Shown piece by piece: positions 5,462 to 10,376 of a DNA stretch of 11,001 nucleotides. The stretch lies in NCBI GenBank assembly GCA_002327685.1, contig DCXN01000021.1:1-11001 (forward strand). The letters run 5' to 3'. Numbering within the stretch: the stretch's first letter is position 1; each line of letters opens with the position of its first letter. The stretch comes from Patescibacteria group bacterium UBA2135. Lineage in GTDB: Bacteria > Patescibacteriota > Minisyncoccia > Phycocordibacterales > UBA2135. Under the pieces are notes generated by a model. That model did no database searches and was not told the DNA's origin. It saw only the letters and a list, made by a program, of their open reading frames with translations. Made by a program: the position numbers and the translations under genes.

Positions 5462-6088
5462 ATGATACCACCGATTAATAAACAACAGCGTAGAGAGCAA
5501 TTACCTCAGGAGAATACTCCTGATGTTTCTCACATGAATAAAACGCAAAAGCAATTTCATTACCGTATTGTCATGCTCGTAGTGGTTAATATTTTTATGA
5601 TTGCAGTTTACGCGTTTTTGTTTGGGTTTATATTGCAAAAAAAAGATTCAATTGTCGCGTCAGTCAGCAAACTTGATACTGAACAACTGCGGGAACAACA
5701 ATTAAAGATTCTCAAAGATGGTTTTCGGACGACTGAATTAAAACGCGAGGCGCTTGATGCGTATTTTATTGATTCACAAGAAATTGTTTCTTTTATTGAG
5801 GAAATTGAACAGGCTGGTCGGCACACAAATGTTTTTCTTGAATTTAACTTTGTTAATATTCGTGATACTGAATCGGGTGGGACGCTTGTGATGGAATTTG
5901 AAACGATCGGAAGCTTTCATGAGATATTTTATTTCCTGCAATTAGTTGAGAATCTCCCTGCGCGAACATCTCTGTCAACCTTTGTACTTAGCCGAGACAT
6001 TCCAAAAGGTACTGTAGTACGCAAAAAGTCTGATGTGTGGCGCGCTGTCTTTACTGTTAATGTATTGAGTTTTGAAAATACTTTTTAA
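5462..6088 (+). CDS. pilO: PilO-like type IV pilus inner-membrane protein
   Basis: I take the ATG at 5462 as start (208 residues). A TTG at 5441 would extend it by seven residues, but those are encoded in the arm of the inverted-repeat element. A polar N-terminus is followed by one membrane helix (about 34-58), an Asp/Glu/Lys/Gln-rich coiled coil (about 65-105) and an alpha/beta C-terminal domain. This is the architecture of PilO, which pairs with PilN to form the scaffold linking the cytoplasmic motor to the envelope. Sequence similarity to PilO is weak throughout this family, so position after pilM and pilN is a large part of the evidence. Confidence 0.82.
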   Translation: MIPPINKQQRREQLPQENTPDVSHMNKTQKQFHYRIVMLVVVNIFMIAVYAFLFGFILQKKDSIVASVSKLDTEQLREQQLKILKDGFRTTELKREALDAYFIDSQEIVSFIEEIEQAGRHTNVFLEFNFVNIRDTESGGTLVMEFETIGSFHEIFYFLQLVENLPARTSLSTFVLSRDIPKGTVVRKKSDVWRAVFTVNVLSFENTF

Positions 6089-6099
6089 TGTGAAACAAC

Positions 6100-6438
6100 A
6101 TGAATTTTTTTAAAAAAATTACCTCGATATTTAGAGAACGCTTTCTGTATTTTATTAATGCAACACGTGTAGAATTTGAAATTACCCCGTATCGTGACTG
6201 GCTGATGCTTATTATTGCCATGGTAATTGCCGGTATCATCCTTGTTGGCGCGGCTGTGTATTTGTTTTTACTTATAAACAGTAGTGAAATTGCCGGCATT
6301 AAAGAAGCGGAAACCAGATTATTTGAGACTGTAAATGAAGAAAAACTTGATGAGGTGTTGCAGATTTTTAAAGAGCGAGAAGATGTGTCTGAAACATTGC
6401 TTCACATACCGCCGCGTGTTGTTGACCCGTCTCGTTAG
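6100..6438 (+). CDS. Small single-helix membrane protein of the pil cluster
   Basis: This 112-residue protein is not a family I can name. It has a basic, amphipathic N-terminus with 'Arg-Asp-Trp' just before one strong membrane helix (about 34-59). A charged extracytoplasmic segment rich in Glu follows, with 'Leu-Asp-Glu-Val-Leu-Gln-Ile-Phe-Lys-Glu-Arg-Glu' near the end, and a Pro-rich tail. It starts 11 nt after pilO and precedes the operon terminator, so it very likely belongs to the pilus machine. By position it would stand where pilP sits in Proteobacteria, but I see no lipoprotein signal and do not claim homology. Confidence 0.78.
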   Translation: MNFFKKITSIFRERFLYFINATRVEFEITPYRDWLMLIIAMVIAGIILVGAAVYLFLLINSSEIAGIKEAETRLFETVNEEKLDEVLQIFKEREDVSETLLHIPPRVVDPSR

Positions 6439-6441
6439 ATT

Positions 6442-6490
6442 AGTTATAAAGTTAAAAGTAGAAAGTCGTTATTACTTTATAACTTTTTTC
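6442..6490 (+). terminator. Terminator of the pil operon
   Basis: Perfect 11-bp arms AGTTATAAAGT (6442-6452) and ACTTTATAACT (6474-6484) are followed by a run of six T (6484-6489). The 21-nt loop contains most of a short 7-bp tandem repeat. It lies 4 nt after the last gene's stop. Confidence 0.75.
6448..6468. repeat. 7-bp tandem repeat (AAAGTNN, 3 units)
   Basis: AAAGTTA, AAAGTAG and AAAGTCG stand head to tail with an exact 7-bp period inside the loop side of the pil operon terminator. Confidence 0.5.
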
Positions 6491-6524
6491 TGCCTGAGGC
6501 GGACTAGCCTCAGGCTAGAACTTT
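6481..6524. repeat. Dispersed hairpin repeat, copy 1
   Basis: A perfect 9-bp hairpin GCCTGAGGC (6492-6500)/GCCTCAGGC (6507-6515) with loop GGACTA is flanked by AACTTTTTT and TAGAACTTT. The same arrangement recurs at 10799-10842. It sits between the pil operon terminator and tRNA-Arg. Confidence 0.7.
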
Positions 6525-6528
6525 TATG

Positions 6529-6600
6529 CTCCCTGTAGCTTAATGGATAGAGCAGTGGGTTTCTACCCCACCGATGCGGGTTCGATTCCTGCCGGGGAGA
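6529..6600 (+). tRNA. tRNA-Arg (anticodon UCU)
   Basis: Acceptor CTCCCTG pairs with CGGGGAG (one T-G pair). The D-arm is GCTT...GAGC, the anticodon stem GTGGG/CCCAC encloses TTTCTAC (anticodon UCU, Arg), and the T-arm is GCGGG-TTCGATT-CCTGC. The discriminator is A and CCA is not encoded. Confidence 0.95.
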
Positions 6601-6606
6601 TTGGTA

Positions 6607-6638
6607 GGGAAAAGCGGGGTTTGACCCCACTTTTTCCC
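6607..6638 (+). terminator. Hairpin after tRNA-Arg, probable terminator
   Basis: GGGAAAA (6607-6613) pairs with TTTTCCC, and GGGGT pairs with ACCCC around loop TTG, giving a near-continuous stem starting 6 nt after the tRNA. There is no trailing T-run, so it may instead protect or process the tRNA 3' end. Confidence 0.5.
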
Positions 6639-6674
6639 GGTATCACGGAGAAGTACAATGGAAGTGGAAAAAAA

Positions 6675-6704
6675 TTGTTTGTTTTGTATTTTAAAGTATA
6701 TAAT
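6675..6704 (+). promoter_or_regulatory. Possible promoter ahead of the 198-bp element
   Basis: TTGTTT (6675-6680) and TATAAT (6699-6704) are spaced by 18 bp. It reads into the inverted-repeat element, and the cupredoxin gene lies beyond. It may have been the original cupredoxin promoter before insertion. Confidence 0.45.
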
Positions 6705-6724
6705 TAAAACGCAGGTCGATGTTA

Positions 6725-6922
6725 GAGCCTGTTCACGATCTCGACGCAAAAGCAATTTTTTGTCTTGCGACGTTGCTTTCCGGTCAAAATTCCTAAATTT
6801 TGGCTGCAAATGAACTCCTCAAGGTCTGGCCTTCTTTCCGCCAAGGCCAGACCTTTTCCCGTTCATTTGCCCTCGCACAAAATTCAGAAATTTTGCCTCG
6901 AAACGAGATCGTGAACAGGCTC
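6725..6922. mobile_element. 198-bp inverted-repeat (MITE-like) element, copy A
   Basis: The ends GAGCCTGTTCACGATCTCG and their exact reverse complement (6904-6922) form a perfect 19-bp terminal inverted repeat. TTA flanks both sides (6722-6724 and 6923-6925), as expected of a 3-bp target duplication. Inside, CAAATGAAC pairs with GTTCATTTG. At the centre, AAGGTCTGGCCTT (6821-6833) pairs perfectly with 6843-6855 around a 9-nt loop, so the whole element can fold into one long arm. No gene is seen. A second copy is at 10377-10566. The GAGCCTGTT end recalls IS5-family termini, which is an inference. Confidence 0.8.
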
Positions 6923-6955
6923 TTAAAACTTTGTTAATTATTTTTTTACGCAATT

Positions 6956-7345
6956 ATGACAGGTAAAAATGTTCTTATAATTATCGCTGTTATCATTATT
7001 ATTCTTGGTGCGGGTTGGTGGTACACCAATAACGCAGGTGACGAAGGAAATGTTGATCAAACTGCAACTCCGACAACCCATGTAATAAACATGGATATGA
7101 TGATGTACGAGGAAGAGGGTGGTTTTAGCGAACCTGCAATTACCATCAAAAAAGGCGACAGTATTACATGGAAGAATATGGGCAGTATGGCTCACACAAT
7201 TACTTCTGATGGTGGAGTGTTTGACTCAGGTAATGTAGACGTAGGGGGTATGTTCACTTACACGTTTGATGAAGCTGGCGAATTTCCTTACAACTGCACA
7301 TATCACAAAATGATGGGAATGGTAGGTAGTGTGGTAGTTCAATAA
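6956..7345 (+). CDS. Membrane-anchored cupredoxin (plastocyanin-like copper protein)
   Basis: The 129-residue protein has a single N-terminal hydrophobic segment (about 5-23), a short Thr/Asp-rich linker, and a cupredoxin domain. The copper ligands are visible: His80 (in Ala-His-Thr-Ile), Cys114, His117 and Met122, with the C-x2-H-x4-M spacing of plastocyanins. The domain would face outside the membrane. The known role of the family is one-electron transfer or copper binding. The partner is not shown by the neighbours, which are tRNA genes and repeat elements. The N-terminal part of the domain is rich in Met (MDMMMY), which may add copper affinity. It is monocistronic and followed by a strong terminator. 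Confidence 0.92.
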   Translation: MTGKNVLIIIAVIIIILGAGWWYTNNAGDEGNVDQTATPTTHVINMDMMMYEEEGGFSEPAITIKKGDSITWKNMGSMAHTITSDGGVFDSGNVDVGGMFTYTFDEAGEFPYNCTYHKMMGMVGSVVVQ

Positions 7346-7372
7346 AATACGAAAGGATATCGTAAAATAAAT

Positions 7373-7405
7373 AAACCACCAAAACGCTTTGCGTTTTGGT
7401 GGTTT
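7373..7405 (+). terminator. Strong hairpin terminator after the cupredoxin gene
   Basis: Perfect 15-bp arms (7373-7387 and 7391-7405) enclose a TTT loop, with an outer AATACGA...TCGTATT pair nearby. The A/T ends of the stem allow termination on either strand. Confidence 0.85.
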
Positions 7406-7467
7406 GTCGTATTATATGAACCATTAAACGATTACACACGGCCACTTTCTTTTTTTGTATTTTTTTG

Positions 7468-7473
7468 TATAAT
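7468..7473 (+). promoter_or_regulatory. -10 element of tRNA-Val
   Basis: TATAAT lies 21 nt before the mature tRNA 5' end, behind a T-rich stretch and without a clear -35. Confidence 0.55.
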
Positions 7474-7494
7474 TTTAGACAATTGCATTATTAG

Positions 7495-7568
7495 GGGCGA
7501 TTAGCTCAGTTGGCTAGAGCGTCCGGTTTACACCCGGAAGGTCGCAGGTTCAAGCCCTGCATCGCCCA
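7495..7568 (+). tRNA. tRNA-Val (anticodon UAC)
   Basis: Acceptor GGGCGAT/ATCGCCC, D-arm GCTC...GAGC, anticodon stem TCCGG/CCGGA with loop TTTACAC (anticodon UAC, Val), and T-arm GCAGG-TTCAAGC-CCTGC all pair perfectly. The discriminator is A. The next bases are CAG rather than CCA, whereas the second copy of the 3' end at 7763-7780 does carry CCA. Confidence 0.95.
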
Positions 7569-7762
7569 CAGCCAAAGTGGACCATCCTGAATGGATGGTT
7601 TTCACTTTGCGCTAGGGGCGATAGAGAGTGCACTGTTGCACTTTCGTGAGGAGCTTGAAAGCCGTAGCGTTGTGCGAGTTTGTTTGAGCGGAGCGAAAAC
7701 AAGGCGAGCACCGCGAGGCGGGGTAGCGAAAAATTTCCGTCAGGAAATTTATTTGTGACCAG
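7569..7762 (+). other. Structured insert between the two tRNA-Val 3' ends
   Basis: I see no credible gene. A strong hairpin opens it: AAAGTG/CACTTT and CCATCC/GGATGG with loop TGAAT (7574-7608). A copy of the tRNA 5' end follows (TAGGGGCGAT, 7613-7622), then a hairpin AGTGCA...TGCACT. A stretch with GTGC..TTGTTT pairing AAACAA..GCAC (about 7670-7712) is next, and finally a perfect AAATTTCC/GGAAATTT hairpin (7731-7738/7743-7750). It lies inside the tRNA-Val transcription unit, ahead of its terminator. Confidence 0.5.
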
Positions 7763-7780
7763 GCCCTGCATCGCCCACCA
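7763..7780 (+). repeat. Second copy of the 3' end of tRNA-Val, with CCA
   Basis: Positions 7763-7778 repeat 7554-7569 exactly (16 bp, or 18 of 19 when extended left), with an offset of 209 bp. This copy continues with the full CCA (7778-7780) and is directly followed by the terminator. It therefore looks like the original 3' end of the tRNA gene. Confidence 0.75.
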
Positions 7781-7784
7781 AAAA

Positions 7785-7822
7785 AAAGGGTTAAAGACTG
7801 GTTTTTTAACTCTTTTTCTTTT
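7785..7822 (+). terminator. Terminator of the tRNA-Val unit
   Basis: AAAGGGTTAAA (7785-7795) pairs with TTTAACTCTTT (7805-7815), with one G-T pair and a 9-nt loop. A T-rich tail follows. It begins 5 nt after the second CCA. Confidence 0.75.
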
Positions 7823-7833
7823 ACATTAATATA

Positions 7834-8109
7834 ATGAAGAAACAAATTCGTTGTCGTATTACTGGTAAGGTGCAGTTGGTAATGTATCGTGATTTTGTGC
7901 AACGGAAAGCGCGTGCGCTGGGAATTGTTGGTACAGTAGAAAACAAAAAAGATCGGTCAGTTGAAGTTGTTGCGCAGGGGACAGAGGAAGATCTAAAAAA
8001 ATTAATTAAACATCTTCACAAAGGGTCGCTTCTTGCCCGTGTTGCCCGTGTTGATGTAGAATGGCGCGAGCCGAATGAGAATTTTAAAGGCTTCAAAATC
8101 CTCTATTAA
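7834..8109 (+). CDS. Acylphosphatase
   Basis: The 91-residue protein has the typical length and both signatures of the family: 'Gly-Lys-Val-Gln-Leu-Val-Met-Tyr-Arg-Asp-Phe-Val' with the phosphate-binding Arg, and 'Gly-Ile-Val-Gly-Thr-Val-Glu-Asn' with the catalytic Asn, followed by 'Ser-Val-Glu-Val-Val-Ala-Gln-Gly'. The usual Gly after Val-Gln is Leu here (GKVQLV rather than GxVQGV), a mild departure within the phosphate loop. The enzyme hydrolyses acyl-phosphate bonds in the cytoplasm. The ATG lies about 20 nt after the tRNA-Val terminator with no Shine-Dalgarno sequence. Confidence 0.92.
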   Translation: MKKQIRCRITGKVQLVMYRDFVQRKARALGIVGTVENKKDRSVEVVAQGTEEDLKKLIKHLHKGSLLARVARVDVEWREPNENFKGFKILY

Positions 8110-8112
8110 GAA

Positions 8113-8224
8113 GCGCAAAACGCAAAACGCAAAGCTAAAAATAACAATTTAAAATCCAAAACATATTTTAATATTTTTTTAATTTTACGTTGTAATTTTA
8201 CATTTTTAGTTTTACATTTTTCGC
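8113..8224. repeat. Inverted pair of 7-bp repeat arrays before uppS
   Basis: The left arm 8113-8161 divides exactly into seven heptamers of the type NNNNAAA: GCGCAAA, ACGCAAA, ACGCAAA, GCTAAAA, ATAACAA, TTTAAAA and TCCAAAA. The right arm 8176-8224, read on the minus strand, gives GCGAAAA, ATGTAAA, ACTAAAA, ATGTAAA, ATTACAA, CGTAAAA and TTAAAAA. The two arms can pair imperfectly into a long A/T hairpin with a 14-nt centre. No gene is present. It fills the spacer between acylphosphatase and uppS and may end the former transcript. Confidence 0.6.
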
Positions 8225-8225
8225 T

Positions 8226-8231
8226 TATATT
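8226..8231 (+). promoter_or_regulatory. -10 element of uppS
   Basis: TATATT ends 4 nt before the ATG at 8236 (TTATAT one base earlier is an alternative). Either gives a leaderless transcript. Confidence 0.4.
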
Positions 8232-8235
8232 ATAT

Positions 8236-8910
8236 ATGATTCCAAAATGCATCGGAATAATTCTTGACGGCAATAGGCGCTGGGCGAGAGAAAAAGGCGT
8301 TCCTTCGGTTAAAGGACATGAGGCTGGATATAAAAGACTTAAAGAAGTTTTCTCGTGGGTGAAAGACGCTGGCGCAAAAACACTTATTGTCTATGCGTTT
8401 TCAACTGAAAACTGGAATCGTAAACAGGAAGAAGTAGCTTATCTTTTGACTCTGTTTAGAGATGCTGTTAAAAACGAAATGGACTCGTTTAAAGATGCTG
8501 GTGCTCGTATCAGGTTTGCTGGAGATATTAAACGGTTTCCTAAGGATCTCCAACAGTCAATCGTCGAGGTTGAGGACGAAACAAAAGAAAACACTGAAAT
8601 AACCCTTGTGATTTGTTTTTCATACGGCGGTCGTACAGAAATTTTGCATGTTGCGGAAGAACTTGTAAAAACAGGGGAAGTTCCCGTTTCAGAGGAAGCA
8701 TTTGAAAAACACCTTTGGACGGCGGGTGTGCCTGACCCAGATATGATTATTCGTACCGGTGGGGAAAAGCGATTGTCTGGATTTTTGGCATGGCAATCGG
8801 TGTATAGTGAGCTTTTTTTTACCGATACTTTATGGCCTGATTTTTCAAAAGATGAGTTTGAGGTAATGATACAAGAATTTGGAGAACGGGAACGGCGACA
8901 AGGGAAATAA
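8236..8910 (+). CDS. uppS: Isoprenyl transferase (undecaprenyl diphosphate synthase)
   Basis: The 224-residue cis-prenyltransferase condenses isopentenyl diphosphate onto farnesyl diphosphate to build the undecaprenyl carrier for peptidoglycan and glycans. The motifs are in order: 'Ile-Ile-Leu-Asp-Gly-Asn-Arg-Arg-Trp-Ala' (catalytic Asp at about 12), 'Gly-His-Glu-Ala-Gly', 'Tyr-Ala-Phe-Ser-Thr-Glu-Asn-Trp-Asn-Arg', 'Asp-Met-Ile-Ile-Arg-Thr-Gly-Gly-Glu-Lys-Arg-Leu-Ser-Gly-Phe-Leu-Ala-Trp-Gln', and 'Leu-Trp-Pro-Asp-Phe'. 'Gly-Glu-Arg-Glu-Arg-Arg' closes it. The usual His before the first motif is Cys, and the Ser of the R-T-S-G-E motif is Gly. It is slightly shorter than the common ~240-250 residues. 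It is followed at 9 nt by the pseudouridine synthase gene. Confidence 0.94.
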   Translation: MIPKCIGIILDGNRRWAREKGVPSVKGHEAGYKRLKEVFSWVKDAGAKTLIVYAFSTENWNRKQEEVAYLLTLFRDAVKNEMDSFKDAGARIRFAGDIKRFPKDLQQSIVEVEDETKENTEITLVICFSYGGRTEILHVAEELVKTGEVPVSEEAFEKHLWTAGVPDPDMIIRTGGEKRLSGFLAWQSVYSELFFTDTLWPDFSKDEFEVMIQEFGERERRQGK

Positions 8911-8913
8911 TTA

Positions 8914-8948
8914 AGAATCATGAATCAAGAATCAGGAATCAAGAATAT
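8914..8948. repeat. 7-bp tandem repeat (RGAATCA, 4-5 units) at the start of the pseudouridine synthase gene
   Basis: AGAATCA, TGAATCA, AGAATCA, GGAATCA and AGAATAT stand head to tail. The ATG of the next gene (8920) falls at the boundary of units 1 and 2, so the first nine or so residues of that protein are encoded by repeat sequence. Confidence 0.7.
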
Positions 8949-9687
8949 ATCTATTATTTATGAAGATGAGGATATTGTTGCGGTGAACAAGCCGTCGGGA
9001 ATTGCAGTGCATGGCGATGGTATGTCAAAAGAACTAACTGTTGCAGACTGGATTCTTGCAAGATATCCAGACATAAACGAAGTTGGTGAATCTGTACAGT
9101 TGTCAAATGTCAAATGTCAAATGTCAAATGTTATCTTGCGTCCTGGTATTGTTCACAGACTGGATAAAGATACATCTGGCGTGATGGTTGTAGCGAAAAA
9201 TCAAAAAACTTTCTTGTCTTTAAAAAAACAGTTTCAGGATAGAGGTGTGCAAAAAGAATACAGAGCAATTGTGTATGGGGTGCCAAAAGAAAAAAAGGGA
9301 GTGATAGATCTTCCGATTGGAAGAAGTGCAAAAGATTTTAGAACAAAATCAACAACGCCAAATGCTCGTGGTGAGATGCGTGAGTCTGTAACTGAGTACA
9401 ATGTTCTTTCTGCGGGAAAAGATTTCTCTTCTGTTGCAGTTTTTCCACACACAGGAAGAACACATCAGATTAGGGTGCACCTTAAATCAATTGGACATCC
9501 GGTTGTCTGTGATAAGCTGTATGCGCCAAAAAGAAAATGCCCTGAAGAGACGGGACGCTTAGCGCTACATGCGCATATACTTACTGTAAAATCTCCCGAG
9601 GGCGCGTTGCTTCATTTTGAAGCGCCGCTTCCTGAAGATTTCAAACGAATGCTTACTGCTCTGTTTCGTTTGCAGGCGAGCGTGTAG
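8920..9687 (+). CDS. RluA-family 23S rRNA pseudouridine synthase
   Basis: The 255-residue protein has the N-terminal 'Glu-Asp-Ile-Val-Ala-Val-Asn-Lys-Pro-Ser-Gly', the catalytic motif 'His-Arg-Leu-Asp-Lys-Asp-Thr-Ser-Gly' with the nucleophilic Asp, and 'Thr-Gly-Arg-Thr-His-Gln-Ile-Arg-Val-His' near the end, all typical of RluA/RluC/RluD enzymes. There is no N-terminal S4 RNA-binding domain, so the exact uridine target cannot be told. Two oddities: the N-terminus comes from a 7-bp repeat, and a second perfect 7-bp repeat (four TGTCAAA units) encodes an insertion, about residues 61-70, just before the catalytic motif. A one-unit change there would shift the frame. Confidence 0.92.
   Translation: MNQESGIKNISIIYEDEDIVAVNKPSGIAVHGDGMSKELTVADWILARYPDINEVGESVQLSNVKCQMSNVILRPGIVHRLDKDTSGVMVVAKNQKTFLSLKKQFQDRGVQKEYRAIVYGVPKEKKGVIDLPIGRSAKDFRTKSTTPNARGEMRESVTEYNVLSAGKDFSSVAVFPHTGRTHQIRVHLKSIGHPVVCDKLYAPKRKCPEETGRLALHAHILTVKSPEGALLHFEAPLPEDFKRMLTALFRLQASV
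9101..9128. repeat. Perfect 7-bp tandem repeat (TGTCAAA x4) inside the pseudouridine synthase gene
   Basis: Four identical heptamers (28 bp) lie in the coding sequence and translate roughly as Leu-Ser-Asn-Val-Lys-Cys-Gln-Met-Ser-Asn-Val. They sit between 'Val-Gly-Glu-Ser' and 'Arg-Pro-Gly-Ile-Val-His-Arg-Leu-Asp', which are close together in other family members, so this is an insertion in a loop. Confidence 0.85.
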
Positions 9688-9689
9688 CG

Positions 9690-9698
9690 TGTTATAGT
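9690..9698 (+). promoter_or_regulatory. Extended -10 promoter of rplS
   Basis: TGTTATAGT (TGnTATAGT) lies directly after the stop of the pseudouridine synthase and 14 nt before the rplS ATG, predicting a very short leader. Confidence 0.55.
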
Positions 9699-9712
9699 AC
9701 CCTATAACTTTT

Positions 9713-10285
9713 ATGATTACATTTACGCCAATTAATATAGAAGAGCGAAAAAAGGTGGATATCCGACCCGGGGATACTGTGCGTGTGTGGCAAAAAATAG
9801 AAGAGAAAGGAAAGACGCGTCTGCAGGCATTTGAAGGGTTGGTTATTGCCAGAAAACACGGCTCAGAGCCGGGTGCGACTTTTACTGTGCGTAAAATTGC
9901 AAGCGGTGTTGGTGTTGAGAAAATTTTCCCGCTGTATTCGCCGGTGATTGATAAAATTGAGATTGTTCGTCGCGCTAAGGTGAGGCGTGCGAAACTTTAT
10001 TACATTCGTGAGAAAACAGCAAAACAAATTCGGCGCAAGATGAAATCGCTTGCTGGCTTCGTGCCGGTTGAATATAAAGAAGACCAACAACTTACAACTG
10101 ACAACCAACAACCATTAGAAAAAACTACCAAGAACGACATGATGGCAGAAGAAAAAGACCAGGCACCTGAAGATGTAGGGAAAGAAATAGAAAAAGATAT
10201 TACTACTGAAGAAAAGACTGAAGAGGTCAAGGAGGAAAAAGAAGAGACGAAAAAAGATATTACTGAAGAAGATAAAAAAGAGTAA
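9713..10285 (+). CDS. rplS: Ribosomal protein bL19 with a charged C-terminal extension
   Basis: Residues 1 to about 115 are a normal bL19: 'Ile-Arg-Pro-Gly-Asp-Thr-Val-Arg-Val', '[12 protein letters not shown]', '[13 protein letters not shown]', 'Phe-Pro-Leu-Tyr-Ser-Pro', and '[10 protein letters not shown]'. bL19 sits at the subunit interface of the large ribosomal subunit. The protein goes on for about 75 more residues, which are almost all Glu, Lys, Asp and Thr and probably disordered. The tail begins near a 7-bp tandem repeat (10087-10114), which may have created the read-through into new coding sequence. tRNA-Leu starts 5 nt after the stop codon. Confidence 0.95.
   Translation: MITFTPINIEERKKVDIRPGDTVRVWQKIEEKGKTRLQAFEGLVIARKHGSEPGATFTVRKIASGVGVEKIFPLYSPVIDKIEIVRRAKVRRAKLYYIREKTAKQIRRKMKSLAGFVPVEYKEDQQLTTDNQQPLEKTTKNDMMAEEKDQAPEDVGKEIEKDITTEEKTEEVKEEKEETKKDITEEDKKE
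10087..10114. repeat. 7-bp tandem repeat (ACAACNN x4) inside rplS
   Basis: ACAACTT, ACAACTG, ACAACCA and ACAACCA encode Gln/Thr/Asn-rich residues (about 125-134) at the start of the non-conserved tail of bL19. Confidence 0.75.
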
Positions 10286-10289
10286 AGAA

Positions 10290-10375
10290 GCGCGGGTGGC
10301 GGAACAGTAGACGCGCTACCTTGAGGGGGTAGTGGGAGTAATCCCGTGGAGGTGCAAATCCTCTTCCGCGCACCA
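10290..10375 (+). tRNA. tRNA-Leu (anticodon GAG), CCA encoded
   Basis: Acceptor GCGCGGG pairs with TCCGCGC (one G-T pair). The anticodon stem CTACC/GGTAG holds TTGAGGG (anticodon GAG, Leu). A long variable arm TGGGAGTAATCCCG makes it class II, and the T-arm is GGAGG-TGCAAAT-CCTCT. The discriminator A is followed by encoded CCA. The next base but one begins the inverted-repeat element copy B. Confidence 0.95.
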
Positions 10376-10376
10376 G

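Noticed and set aside
6658..6811. Plus-strand frame of about 51 codons beginning ATGGAAGTGG
   Set aside because: Its second half lies in the left arm of the inverted-repeat element, and there is no start signal or recognisable protein.
7616..7780. tmRNA, because of a GGGGCGAT start and a CCA-ended acceptor
   Set aside because: The stretch is only about 165 nt, has no T-arm (no TTCGANT loop with flanking stem) and no tag-peptide frame.
7612..7902. Minus-strand frames across the tRNA-Val insert
   Set aside because: They cross the second tRNA 3' end, its terminator and the start of the acylphosphatase gene. They are shadows of RNA structure and of the opposite strand.
8914..9128. CRISPR array, because of short direct repeats
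   Set aside because: Units are 7 bp, directly adjacent without spacers, and partly coding.
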